Below, in pieces: positions 32,373 through 39,437 of a stretch of DNA of 64,000 nt. The stretch is taken from NCBI GenBank assembly GCA_052035235.1, contig JBPOHT010000026.1:1-64000 (forward strand), written 5' to 3'. How positions within the stretch are numbered: the first letter of the stretch is position 1; every line of letters begins with the position of its first letter. The translations under genes and the position numbers were made by a program. Under the pieces are notes generated by a model, which saw only the letters and a program-made list of their open reading frames with translations, did not search any database and was not told the DNA's origin. This DNA is from Solimonas_A sp052035235. Its GTDB lineage: Bacteria > Pseudomonadota > Gammaproteobacteria > Nevskiales > Nevskiaceae.

Positions 32373-32615
32373 ATGGCGAGCATGACCATTCGCAATATCC
32401 CTGATGACGTTCACCTGGCGATCAACGCCCGCGCCAAGCGCAACGGCCGCAGCACCGAGGCCGAGGTTCGCCTGATCCTCGAGGCCGCGGCTGGACGCCC
32501 CATCGCCGGCCTGCGCATCGGCGACGAGCTCGCCGCACTCGGGAGGGAGCTCGGCGGCATCGAGCTCGACCTGGAGCGCCCCAAAGCACCGATTCGGAGG
32601 GCCCGCTTCTCGTGA
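32373..32615 (+). CDS. Antitoxin, FitA/VapB-like ribbon-helix-helix
   Basis: 80 residues from the ATG at 32373 (AGGAG eight bases upstream). MASMTIRNIPDDVHLAINAR with AKRNGRSTEAEVRLILEAA is the standard FitA-like ribbon-helix-helix domain; the C-terminal 35 residues bind the toxin. Overlaps the toxin start by four bases. The A+T-rich segment at 32300-32340 upstream probably holds the autoregulated promoter. Confidence 0.92.
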   Translation: MASMTIRNIPDDVHLAINARAKRNGRSTEAEVRLILEAAAGRPIAGLRIGDELAALGRELGGIELDLERPKAPIRRARFS

Positions 32616-33319
32616 TCGTCCTGGACACCAACGTCATCTCAGAACCCCTGCGCCCGTCGCCCTCGCCGGCGGTGCTGGCCTGGCTCAACGCCCAGGCGCC
32701 CGACGCGCTGTTCACGACGACGTTGAATCTGGCGGAGTTGTATGCCGGCGTCGCGGTACTCCCCGCCGGCAAGCGCCGAAGCGATCTGGCAGGCGGCTTG
32801 CGTGCCACCCTCGGCCGACTTTTCGCCGGCCGGATCCTCGCATTCGATGTGGCGGCCGCCGAGAGCTTCGCGGTCATCGCAGAGCGATCCCGCGCCAGCG
32901 GCCTCACCATGCCTCACGAGGACGCGTTGATCGCGGCGATCGCCGCGTCGCAAGGATTCGCGGTGGCCACCCGCAACGTAGGTGATTTCGCCGGCGCTGG
33001 CGTTACCGTCATCAATCCTTGGGAATACGCCGGCGATCTGCTGAGCGAGCCCCGCATCCGAGAGATCGTCAAAGCGGAAATCGGTGAGGTCTACGTTTTC
33101 GTCATCGCCTCCGCGATCTCTCGTTACCTGACCGCCGCTGATCGGTGGTCGTCTGCCGATGATGACGAGCTCGCCGATCTGTGCCGAAGAGCGAAGACGC
33201 TGTTCGACCAGCACGAGGACGTGTTTTCGGGCAGCACGCGCATGCCAGTTGGCGCGCGTCGCGAGATCATCTGTAGGCACTTGCAGGGGGAGGACGTGCG
33301 GCCGCTTCTCGCGCGGTAA
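32612..33319 (+). CDS. PIN-domain toxin (FitB/VapC-like) with C-terminal extension
   Basis: 235 residues from a GTG overlapping the antitoxin stop. PIN-domain acidic residues: D5 (MIVLDTN), E42 (LAELYAG), D104 (HEDALIAA), D125 (NVGDFAGAG), as expected for an RNase. FitB proteins end near VINPWE (residues 134-138). Here about 97 further residues follow (VKAEIGEVYVFVIASAISRY, ADLCRRAKTLFDQHEDVF), an unusual extension with mixed helices. It may be a fused domain or a read-through fusion to a former neighbour. Confidence 0.88.
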   Translation: MIVLDTNVISEPLRPSPSPAVLAWLNAQAPDALFTTTLNLAELYAGVAVLPAGKRRSDLAGGLRATLGRLFAGRILAFDVAAAESFAVIAERSRASGLTMPHEDALIAAIAASQGFAVATRNVGDFAGAGVTVINPWEYAGDLLSEPRIREIVKAEIGEVYVFVIASAISRYLTAADRWSSADDDELADLCRRAKTLFDQHEDVFSGSTRMPVGARREIICRHLQGEDVRPLLAR

Positions 33320-33368
33320 CGCTGAGTTTTGAGGAATCGACGGTCTTTCGGAGCAAGGAGACAGTGCA

Positions 33369-33644
33369 GTGGAACTTACCTGGCAGATGTGCGCGTGGGC
33401 TGTTGTTTTCGCCGCCCCGACGAGCTTTGCCCTTTCGTGGGTGACGGGGAGGAACCTTGCCGCCTGGACCCAGGGCACACTGGCGACAGTGTGCATACTG
33501 GCTGTAACGCTGGTGGCCCTCGGGCTCCTGGGACTGGACAGAGCAGATGATTTGCTTGATGGCATTGCTGCCTCCATCGTATTGCTGTTCGGGGCCCTAA
33601 TGATCAAGCTGTGGCTTCGAGTGGTGCTTGAACCTCGCTACTGA
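33369..33644 (+). CDS. Small membrane protein
   Basis: 91 residues from a GTG at 33369, with AAGGAG about ten bases upstream. Three hydrophobic segments (CAWAVVFAAPTSFALSWV, LATVCILAVTLVALGLLGL, ASIVLLFGALMIKLWLRVVL) predict an integral membrane protein. Family not recognised. It is 14 bases from the next gene and 49 after the toxin, possibly the same transcript. Confidence 0.6.
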   Translation: MELTWQMCAWAVVFAAPTSFALSWVTGRNLAAWTQGTLATVCILAVTLVALGLLGLDRADDLLDGIAASIVLLFGALMIKLWLRVVLEPRY

Positions 33645-33658
33645 TCGAGGAGGGGCAA

Positions 33659-33994
33659 ATGCCGACGCCCATAGTCCTGTCGAACGGTCGACAGTGGGAC
33701 AGCCGAGAGGACGCGCTACGGCACTTCACCGCGATGCTGGGTCGCTACCGAGATGGAGATCCGGTCACCGGGCCTGCAGACGCAGACGATCTGGCAGCGC
33801 TGTTCGTTCGCTACTAGAATTGGCTGCTAAGACGGTTTCCACCCAAGAAACTGGATGAGGCAGTTACTTTCAGCCGCCAGCTGGTGATCGGCGACAGCGC
33901 TAGCTATTCGGCCTTTTTCTTTCATTTGCCGAACGGAGCCTCTCGAGAGTTCAACCACGGAGAGGCCATCACTCGGCCGTGGGCAACTGATTAG
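33659..33994 (+). pseudogene. DUF3223-like gene with an in-frame amber codon
   Basis: GAGGAGGGG precedes an ATG at 33659. The frame reads MPTPIVLSNGRQWDSREDAL, HFTAMLGRYRDGDPVTGPAD, DLAALFVRY, then TAG at 33815-33817, then continues in the same frame for 58 codons (NWLLRRFPPKKLDE, AFFFHLPNGASREFNHGEAI) to TAG at 33992. The first part resembles the DUF3223 (DCL-like) start and the part after the stop resembles its FFVxRxDGSxxDFSxxKAI end, so both halves belong to one family. Either a nonsense mutation or a truncated 52-residue product. Confidence 0.6.
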
Positions 33995-34006
33995 GACTCC
34001 ATGCCC

Positions 34007-34032
34007 AAAAAAACGGCCCGCATCAGCGGGCC
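34007..34032 (-). terminator. Rho-independent terminator of the recombinase/GNAT operon
   Basis: On the minus strand GGCCCGC-TGAT-GCGGGCC is followed by a run of seven T (34013-34007). It lies about 70 bases after the GNAT-like gene end. Confidence 0.9.
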
Positions 34033-34100
34033 AGGAATGGGTCACATTGCGTTTTGCCCTTGGGGGCAGGCGAATTCTAATGCTATAGGCGGTTTAGTAC

Positions 34101-34754
34101 CTAGCGTCCGCCACTGAGGCGCTTTTCCATCGGAATGCCGCGGCCTTCCTGCAGGCCCATCAAGCCGGCCCTATTCCGCTCGACAGTGAAGCCGTACAGC
34201 ATGAACAGCCGCACGTGCTCACGCGTCGCTGCAGTCAGCGTGAGGTTATCCACGCCCTGCGCGCGGCCAGTGTCCTCCAGGCGCTGCATCAATTCCGGGA
34301 GAAGGCCGAAGCCTTCGTATTCGTGAACTTCCGAGCGTTGCCGGGCGGCCGTGATCGGACGCCGGCGATCTTTGAAAGCGATGTCGCTCAGGTAGAGATC
34401 GTTAGGGTAGGTATGCGCGACCATAAGTTCTACCGCCGTGTCATGCGGGGTGCTCGAAGCCGGCCAGCCCCGCGCCACATAGATGTCGTGGATGACCTCA
34501 ATGCCGAGTAGCTGCCCGATGACTTCGTGCAGCTTCGGGTTCTGCGGATCGTAGTGGTCGGCTAACTGCCGCGGGTCCACAGGATGCAGCTTCTGGAAGA
34601 CGATTCGATTCCAGACATGACTGGCGGTCAAGAATAAGTTTTCTGGATCCACCTGGGCGATCTCCTCCAGGTCCTCCTTTGTCCACTCGCGGAGATACAG
34701 GCGCTCGCCGAGCCGAGCCTGCAGCGCCAGCCCAGGCAGGATGTTCACCAACAT
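34101..34754 (-). CDS. GNAT-like acetyltransferase domain protein
   Basis: 217 residues from the ATG at 34754, four bases after the recombinase stop, with GGGGAA upstream. The C-terminal part (EYEGFGLLPELMQRLEDTGR then GVDNLTLTA and RLFMLYGFTVERN) has the GNAT motif A and B layout (GxG-L..L, L.L.A, ..F..GF), although the usual R/QxxGxG/A is changed to YEGFG. The N-terminal half is unusual. Coupled to a tyrosine recombinase; the reason is unknown. It may modify the recombinase or be a cargo gene. Confidence 0.5.
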   Translation of the reverse strand: MLVNILPGLALQARLGERLYLREWTKEDLEEIAQVDPENLFLTASHVWNRIVFQKLHPVDPRQLADHYDPQNPKLHEVIGQLLGIEVIHDIYVARGWPASSTPHDTAVELMVAHTYPNDLYLSDIAFKDRRRPITAARQRSEVHEYEGFGLLPELMQRLEDTGRAQGVDNLTLTAATREHVRLFMLYGFTVERNRAGLMGLQEGRGIPMEKRLSGGR

Positions 34755-34758
34755 GTTC

Positions 34759-35820
34759 TTATTCCCCGTCACGTTCGATTGCCTTCCCCGCGGCAATTGT
34801 CGCCGATGCTTGGGGCGCCTGGTTGCTCTGCCGCGCTGCCAGCATGCGCGCCATGCCGCTGCGCTCGACCGCCAGGTCCTCGGCGTAGCGCACCGGCATC
34901 CGCTCGGTCTTCCAGCGGCCTTGCCGCATCACCTCAGGCAGGCCCACGTCGGCCGCCAGCAGATCCTGGGCGGCACCGACGCGTGTGCTATGGCCCGAGA
35001 TCCGTGGCAGCACGACGCCGGCGGCCGCCGCGCGCCGCTGCAGGATCCTCGGGATGTCCCGGGCCGATAGCGGTCGGGCGTAGCGGTCGGGTTGATTCGA
35101 CCGCGGCGTCGACCGGAACAGTGGCCCCTCGGTGATCGCTGCCAGGCGCAACCAGTGCTGCAGCCGCCGCACCGTTGCCGGCGACAGGTACTGCACCGCA
35201 CCTTCGCCCTCCTGGTCGGTCTTGCTGCGGGCGATCAGCAGCCGGCCGGAGCCGTTCGGCTTCACCTCGAGCTGGTCGACCTGCAGGGCCACGAGTTCGG
35301 AGATCCGGCACATCGACTCGAAGGCCAGGCCCATCAGGGCTGCATCCCGCGCGTCCTGCGGCCGCCCTGGGTCCAGCGGCGCCTGCAGGCGCTCGATGAG
35401 ATCCAGCGTGAGGCCGCTAGCCTGCGCCTGGCGCTTCGGAAGGCTCCTGCGCTTGCCGCGCCACATCAGGCGGCCCTCCAGCGTGTCCAGGGCCCAGGGA
35501 AGGCCCGCCAGGCGGTGTACGAGGGCCAACGTAGCCAGGTTGTGATCCAGAGTGGCCCGAGAGCGCTTCTGCGCAATGCGCGCGTCCAGGAAGGCCCGCA
35601 GCGCCGGCAGATCGGCGGGAAGAGTGGGGAAGCCCTGTTCCTGGCAGAACGTGGTCCAGATACGCCAGTCCGCCCGCCAGCTACGCAGGGTGTTCGGGGC
35701 GTAGGCCAGTTGCATGTCGGTGGCCAGCGCCTGCAGGCGCTCGACCAGGTGCTCTGGAGCAGTGTGGACGAATTCGGCAATGGCATCGAGGCCGCTGCCG
35801 ACCGGGGTAGGGGAGTTCAT
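34759..35820 (-). CDS. Tyrosine recombinase (second, KfrA-linked)
   Basis: 353 residues from the ATG at 35820. SAM-like N-terminal core-binding region (TLRSWRADWRIWTTFCQEQG, LRAFLDARIAQKRSRATLDH) and a catalytic domain with Arg in CRISELVALQ, HSTR in SGHSTRVGAAQDLL, RWK and Tyr in GRWKTERMPVRYAEDL. Plasmid and ICE recombinases of this type sit divergent from kfrA; they may resolve multimers or act as a second integrase. Differs clearly from the ICE integrase at 51.8 kb. The 32 additional in-frame residues upstream lie in the AT-rich operator region and are not used. Confidence 0.88.
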   Translation of the reverse strand: MNSPTPVGSGLDAIAEFVHTAPEHLVERLQALATDMQLAYAPNTLRSWRADWRIWTTFCQEQGFPTLPADLPALRAFLDARIAQKRSRATLDHNLATLALVHRLAGLPWALDTLEGRLMWRGKRRSLPKRQAQASGLTLDLIERLQAPLDPGRPQDARDAALMGLAFESMCRISELVALQVDQLEVKPNGSGRLLIARSKTDQEGEGAVQYLSPATVRRLQHWLRLAAITEGPLFRSTPRSNQPDRYARPLSARDIPRILQRRAAAAGVVLPRISGHSTRVGAAQDLLAADVGLPEVMRQGRWKTERMPVRYAEDLAVERSGMARMLAARQSNQAPQASATIAAGKAIERDGE

Positions 35821-35881
35821 GGAAAACAGCCTACCGCAATGGCGTTGTGTCAGACCATAGTCATTATCAGACTCTTCATAA

Positions 35882-35908
35882 CATATCATAAATATGAAAT
35901 ATGATATG
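35882..35908. promoter_or_regulatory. Palindromic operator between recombinase and kfrA
   Basis: CATATCATA (35882-35890) and TATGATATG (35900-35908) form a perfect 9-bp inverted repeat with a nine-base spacer. Further related blocks follow (ATATGATATGAAATAC, then ATACGATACGAAATA). The whole 35850-35945 stretch is AT-rich in a GC-rich element. KfrA proteins bind repeats near their own gene, so this is probably the KfrA operator and may control both divergent operons. Confidence 0.7.
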
Positions 35909-35976
35909 AAATACACTTGCTATACGATACGAAATAAAGTAGCTTTGAGCCTCAAGATCACGTCAGGAGATTCGTC

Positions 35977-36909
35977 ATGGCCCGTCACGGCGTCACCTAC
36001 GAAGAAGTCGCCCAAGCTGCCGAGACGCTGGTCGCCGCCGGCCGGGTCGGGCGCGACGGCAATCCCACGCTCGACGCTCTGCGGACGCAGTTGGGTGGAA
36101 CCGGCTCGCCGAACACCATCCATGCGCATCTGCGTACCTGGAAGGCAAAGCGACCGGCGCCGGCGCCGGTGGTCGGTGAGCTCCCAACAGGCATCGTCCG
36201 CGCCATCAATGACGAGATCGGCCGCGCAACGGCCGCAGTGCGCGAAGAACTGGGAGGCCGCATCGAGGCGGCCGAGAAGAGCGCTCAGGACCTGGAGCGC
36301 GCAGGCGAGCAACTCGAAGCCGAAGTGTCGGGGCTGCGCGAGCAGCTAGTCGCCATGACGGCAGAGCGTGATCGCCTGGCGGGGCAGCGGGATCAGCAGG
36401 CGGCGGAGTTGTCGCAGATCCAGCAGCAGCTGCAGGCCGAGCGCGACGCCGGCGAAGCGGCGCGCATCGAACTCGCCCAGGTCAAGATCAAGATCGCTGC
36501 CGACGCGGAGCTCTTGGCCTCAGTCAGGGCTGATCGTGACTCGGCCAGGGCCGATGTTGATCGCCTGGTCGGCGAGCTTGAGCAGTCGCGCCGACAGCAC
36601 GTTGACGTCGAGCGTTCGCTGGCGGCCGCCACGGCGGCGAAGGAGAAGATGCAGGAGCGCCTGGACGATTTGCAGAGCCGCAATGCGACTCTGGAGAAGG
36701 AGCGCGTTTCACTGCAGGCTTCGCTCGATGCCGAGCGCGAGCGCAGTGGCAAGGCTGAGCGGGCACTTGCCAGCAGCGAAGCCAATCTTGCCTCGGCGCG
36801 GGAGCGCGCCCAGGATTGGGAACGTCGGGAAGCCGATCTTCGCCGGCAGCTGGAGGAGAAGGTCGGCAAGGCGCAGCCAAGCTCAGACAAGCGAGGCGGA
36901 AAGGAATAG
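35977..36909 (+). CDS. kfrA: KfrA-family DNA-binding coiled-coil protein
   Basis: 310 residues; AGGAG at 35965-35969. The N-terminal KfrA DNA-binding domain (GVTYEEVAQAAETLVAAGRV, NPTLDALRTQLGGTGSPNTI, HAHLRTWKAKRP) is followed by a long coiled coil from about residue 75 to the end (ELGGRIEAAEKSAQDLERAG, and many E/A/R/L heptads). KfrA of IncP plasmids is an autoregulated protein thought to help partitioning and maintenance. Two genes (recombinase and GNAT) run in the other direction from the shared operator. Confidence 0.92.
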   Translation: MARHGVTYEEVAQAAETLVAAGRVGRDGNPTLDALRTQLGGTGSPNTIHAHLRTWKAKRPAPAPVVGELPTGIVRAINDEIGRATAAVREELGGRIEAAEKSAQDLERAGEQLEAEVSGLREQLVAMTAERDRLAGQRDQQAAELSQIQQQLQAERDAGEAARIELAQVKIKIAADAELLASVRADRDSARADVDRLVGELEQSRRQHVDVERSLAAATAAKEKMQERLDDLQSRNATLEKERVSLQASLDAERERSGKAERALASSEANLASARERAQDWERREADLRRQLEEKVGKAQPSSDKRGGKE

Positions 36910-36932
36910 CGCGCACTCAACAGGAGCAGATC

Positions 36933-37811
36933 TTGCGTTCGCCCATCATCACTCTCAAGAACGCCATCGCTGGTTCGGCGTTCCGGATTGCTCCTGAGAT
37001 GGAACGGGAGCTTGCGTTATGGCGAGACCAATCGGGCGTAAGCCTGGTTCTATCCGATGACGTTGGCTTCAATGTCTACGTCGACCTGGATACGAAGGAA
37101 GTGACGATTCCAGTGGCATCGCTGGAATTCCTGTGGGCCGCGGCCCACGGGTTCTATGTGTTCTACCAGGAGTACATGCAGGGCCAGCAGGCCGGGCAGA
37201 AGCAGTTCGATATCGCTGCGTTGCCGCGTACAGCAGATGCCTGGCGCTTGCTGGAATGGGCCCTGCGGAACGTGCGTGCGTCGGGCGTAGACCCATGGCC
37301 CTCCGGCTTGCCAACGCCGGTACAATTTCCGGCTGACGGCAGTGACATCCACGTCGCCAATGAACTGTTCTTGTGCGCCATAGCGTGGATCATTCACCAC
37401 GAGTTCGCTCATCTCAGGCTCAATCACACCACGGAATCCATGAGCCCGCAGAGACAGGAGCGGGAGGCCGATGCTGCTGCGACCGACTGGATTCTCTCGG
37501 AGTCTAAGGTAGACCAGGAGACGAAAAAGCGAATCCTGGGAATTGCTACTGCGATCCTCTCGCTGCAAATACTGGAGAAGCCTGGGGCAAGGGCTGCGGA
37601 CAGAAGCCACCCGCTCGCGGTGGAACGACTCAGCAACTGCCTTGCGAAGGCAGGATGTGAAGGAGACCACGAGGTCTTTCCATGGGCAATCATCGCCATG
37701 CAGATCATTCTTGCGAAGCATGAGCTGTACTGCAGCGCGCCGGATGGGGAGTCGTTTGAGGAAATGCTCTCCCACCTGATGCTGGCGTACTTTCGGGGGG
37801 AGTGCCCCTAG
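36933..37811 (+). CDS. Lit-like (peptidase U49) metallopeptidase, candidate abortive-infection protein
   Basis: 292 residues from a TTG at 36933 with AGGAG six bases upstream; no ATG is present before residue 23. HEFAH at residues 156-160 in AWIIHHEFAHLRLNH is the zinc HExxH motif, and length and motif place resemble E. coli Lit (about 297 residues, HExxH near 160). A further conserved acidic stretch SPQRQEREADAAATDWIL follows the motif (E-x-x-A-D). Lit cleaves EF-Tu after sensing a T4 peptide. The match is by motif, length and context, not a sequence search. Other HExxH families cannot be excluded. It starts 23 bases after kfrA. Confidence 0.7.
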   Translation: MRSPIITLKNAIAGSAFRIAPEMERELALWRDQSGVSLVLSDDVGFNVYVDLDTKEVTIPVASLEFLWAAAHGFYVFYQEYMQGQQAGQKQFDIAALPRTADAWRLLEWALRNVRASGVDPWPSGLPTPVQFPADGSDIHVANELFLCAIAWIIHHEFAHLRLNHTTESMSPQRQEREADAAATDWILSESKVDQETKKRILGIATAILSLQILEKPGARAADRSHPLAVERLSNCLAKAGCEGDHEVFPWAIIAMQIILAKHELYCSAPDGESFEEMLSHLMLAYFRGECP

Positions 37812-38461
37812 CCAGCGGAGCTCGGTGGCACTTCCAAGATTGGCGGCAGGCATTCCCGGTGCTTTAGTTGCAGAAATTTCACGGCGAGGGTGTTCTGACG
37901 ATCGCCCGTATGCATGGCGATCATCATTGCCGCCATGCACGTCAGACCCATCGAGTTCTTCAGGGTCTGTATGGCTCCCTCGATTTCGTTTCCCCGTACC
38001 CGTTGCACCAGCGGCCAGATTCCGCTGTGGACGTAGGAGTTCAGCGCCGGCCAGGCGGCTTCCTTGAACTCTGAGAGTTGGCGGTGCAGCTCGGGCGGGG
38101 CCCTCTCCTGGATTTCCTTCAGCATGGTCTTGGCCGCCAAGGCCTGCGTCGGATCCTTTTCGCCATTCTCGGGACGGTGCGTCATCACAGACTGCACCCA
38201 AGCCTGATCCGCCGCATAGTGGATCCAGACGAGGCGAATAACGGCATCCAACTGAACTCGCAGCAGGACAATCGCCGAGGTCAGATTGCCATGCGCCACG
38301 AGCAACCGCAGCGACAGTCCGTGTTCGACAACCAGGTGGCACATCGAGACGATCAGCCGAGACTGGGCCGTGCCGTTGTTGTTCGCGTCTGCAAGCAGGT
38401 CGTGTAGCTCCTGGTCCAGGACAGAAGTCCGTTCCAGAAGATCATCAAGTACGAGGCTCAC
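37808..38461 (-). CDS. Helical protein, AbiV/DUF5677/DUF6988-like
   Basis: 217 residues. All-helical with a conserved block LLRVQLDAVIRLVWIHYAAD and an NSYVHSGIWPLVQ motif close to what I recall for DUF6988 or DUF5677 proteins, and AbiV-like HEPN relatives. Arg in LLR and the YVHSG histidine may form a modified active or structural site. Ends four bases inside the Lit-like gene (tail to tail). Likely cargo; role unknown. Confidence 0.5.
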   Translation of the reverse strand: MSLVLDDLLERTSVLDQELHDLLADANNNGTAQSRLIVSMCHLVVEHGLSLRLLVAHGNLTSAIVLLRVQLDAVIRLVWIHYAADQAWVQSVMTHRPENGEKDPTQALAAKTMLKEIQERAPPELHRQLSEFKEAAWPALNSYVHSGIWPLVQRVRGNEIEGAIQTLKNSMGLTCMAAMMIAMHTGDRQNTLAVKFLQLKHRECLPPILEVPPSSAG

Positions 38462-38485
38462 CTAGGCATCTTCAGCGCAATCATT

Positions 38486-39400
38486 TCAGGCGGCAAGTTG
38501 GTGCTCGTAGTAAGGCCGCTCGCGGTCATCCAGGATCTCGTAAGCCTGCTTCAAGTTGCCATCTGGATTCAGCCATGCCTCCAGATGCTTCTCTTTCAAG
38601 GGAATGATGCAGCGGTCGTGGCCTGCCGCCGCAACCTCTTCCGGAGGTTCGTCCGTCACCGCGGCGAACGAGTACAGCTCTTCACCATTCTTGCCGACCC
38701 AATGTGACCAGAGGCAAGCAACCAACATCTGCTGACCTGTTTGAGGCTGAAACTTCAGTTCAACGCTGGCCCCGTTGCGGTCCACGCGCTCGTAGAACGC
38801 GGAGGCGATCATCACTCCGTGTGTGACGCCGAAGACCTCCTTCCAATAGCTTTCCAGGCTGTCACGGCGCGCATTGTATGTCCCTGGGTACTGTCGATCG
38901 AAGTGAGCGGGTTTGCCAGCGGGGAGGCAGTGATAGCGCATGGGGAGGATGACCCGCTGACCGTCGCGGACAACGATCACCGGCGCGTACTGATCCGGGA
39001 ATATCCTGGCATTCGGCGAGATCGCGTCGGCGCTCCGTATGTCTGCCAGCCAGGCGCGGAGTTGCTTGATCTTGTTGCTGGAGACCCGCGCTTCGTCCTG
39101 GGCCTTCTTCGTGACCTTGGTTTCTAATGTCTGCTGGGCCTTGGCCTGACGTTCACCCTGCTTCGTCAGTTCCTGTTCCCACTCGGCGATTTTCGCGGTT
39201 TTGTACCGCTCGATAAGCGCAAGAATCTCGCGTTCCTCTGCCGTGGCAGGATTCGCGAACCATGCGTCGATGGAACGCGGAACAGTGATCTTTCTGTCAA
39301 TGCGATCGCCATAGAGCTTGGCGAACTCCTTCAGCCCCATCCTGCCACCGTAGTGCAGGTAGGTTCGCCAATCCGCTTTTACTAGGGCTGAATAGCACAT
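38486..39400 (-). CDS. SOS response-associated peptidase (SRAP/HMCES/YedK family)
   Basis: 304 residues from MCYSALVKADW at 39400, with the catalytic Cys2 exposed after Met removal. Other SRAP residues: Asn in TYNARRDSLESYW, Glu in ASAFYERV, His in AAGHDRCIIPL. SRAP proteins form a covalent crosslink with abasic sites in ssDNA and protect them. This one has a long helical insert (about 55-120, ERYKTAKIAEWEQELTKQGE, KVTKKAQDEARVSSNKIK) which the 220-residue YedK lacks. No clear Shine-Dalgarno upstream. On an ICE it may protect ssDNA during transfer. Confidence 0.9.
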   Translation of the reverse strand: MCYSALVKADWRTYLHYGGRMGLKEFAKLYGDRIDRKITVPRSIDAWFANPATAEEREILALIERYKTAKIAEWEQELTKQGERQAKAQQTLETKVTKKAQDEARVSSNKIKQLRAWLADIRSADAISPNARIFPDQYAPVIVVRDGQRVILPMRYHCLPAGKPAHFDRQYPGTYNARRDSLESYWKEVFGVTHGVMIASAFYERVDRNGASVELKFQPQTGQQMLVACLWSHWVGKNGEELYSFAAVTDEPPEEVAAAGHDRCIIPLKEKHLEAWLNPDGNLKQAYEILDDRERPYYEHQLAA

Positions 39401-39437
39401 CTCAGGAGGTTCGCAACGGATGGAGGGATCGGCTCGC

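Noticed and set aside
35092..35904. 270-residue frame on + opposite the recombinase
   Set aside because: Antisense shadow of a tyrosine recombinase with all catalytic residues.
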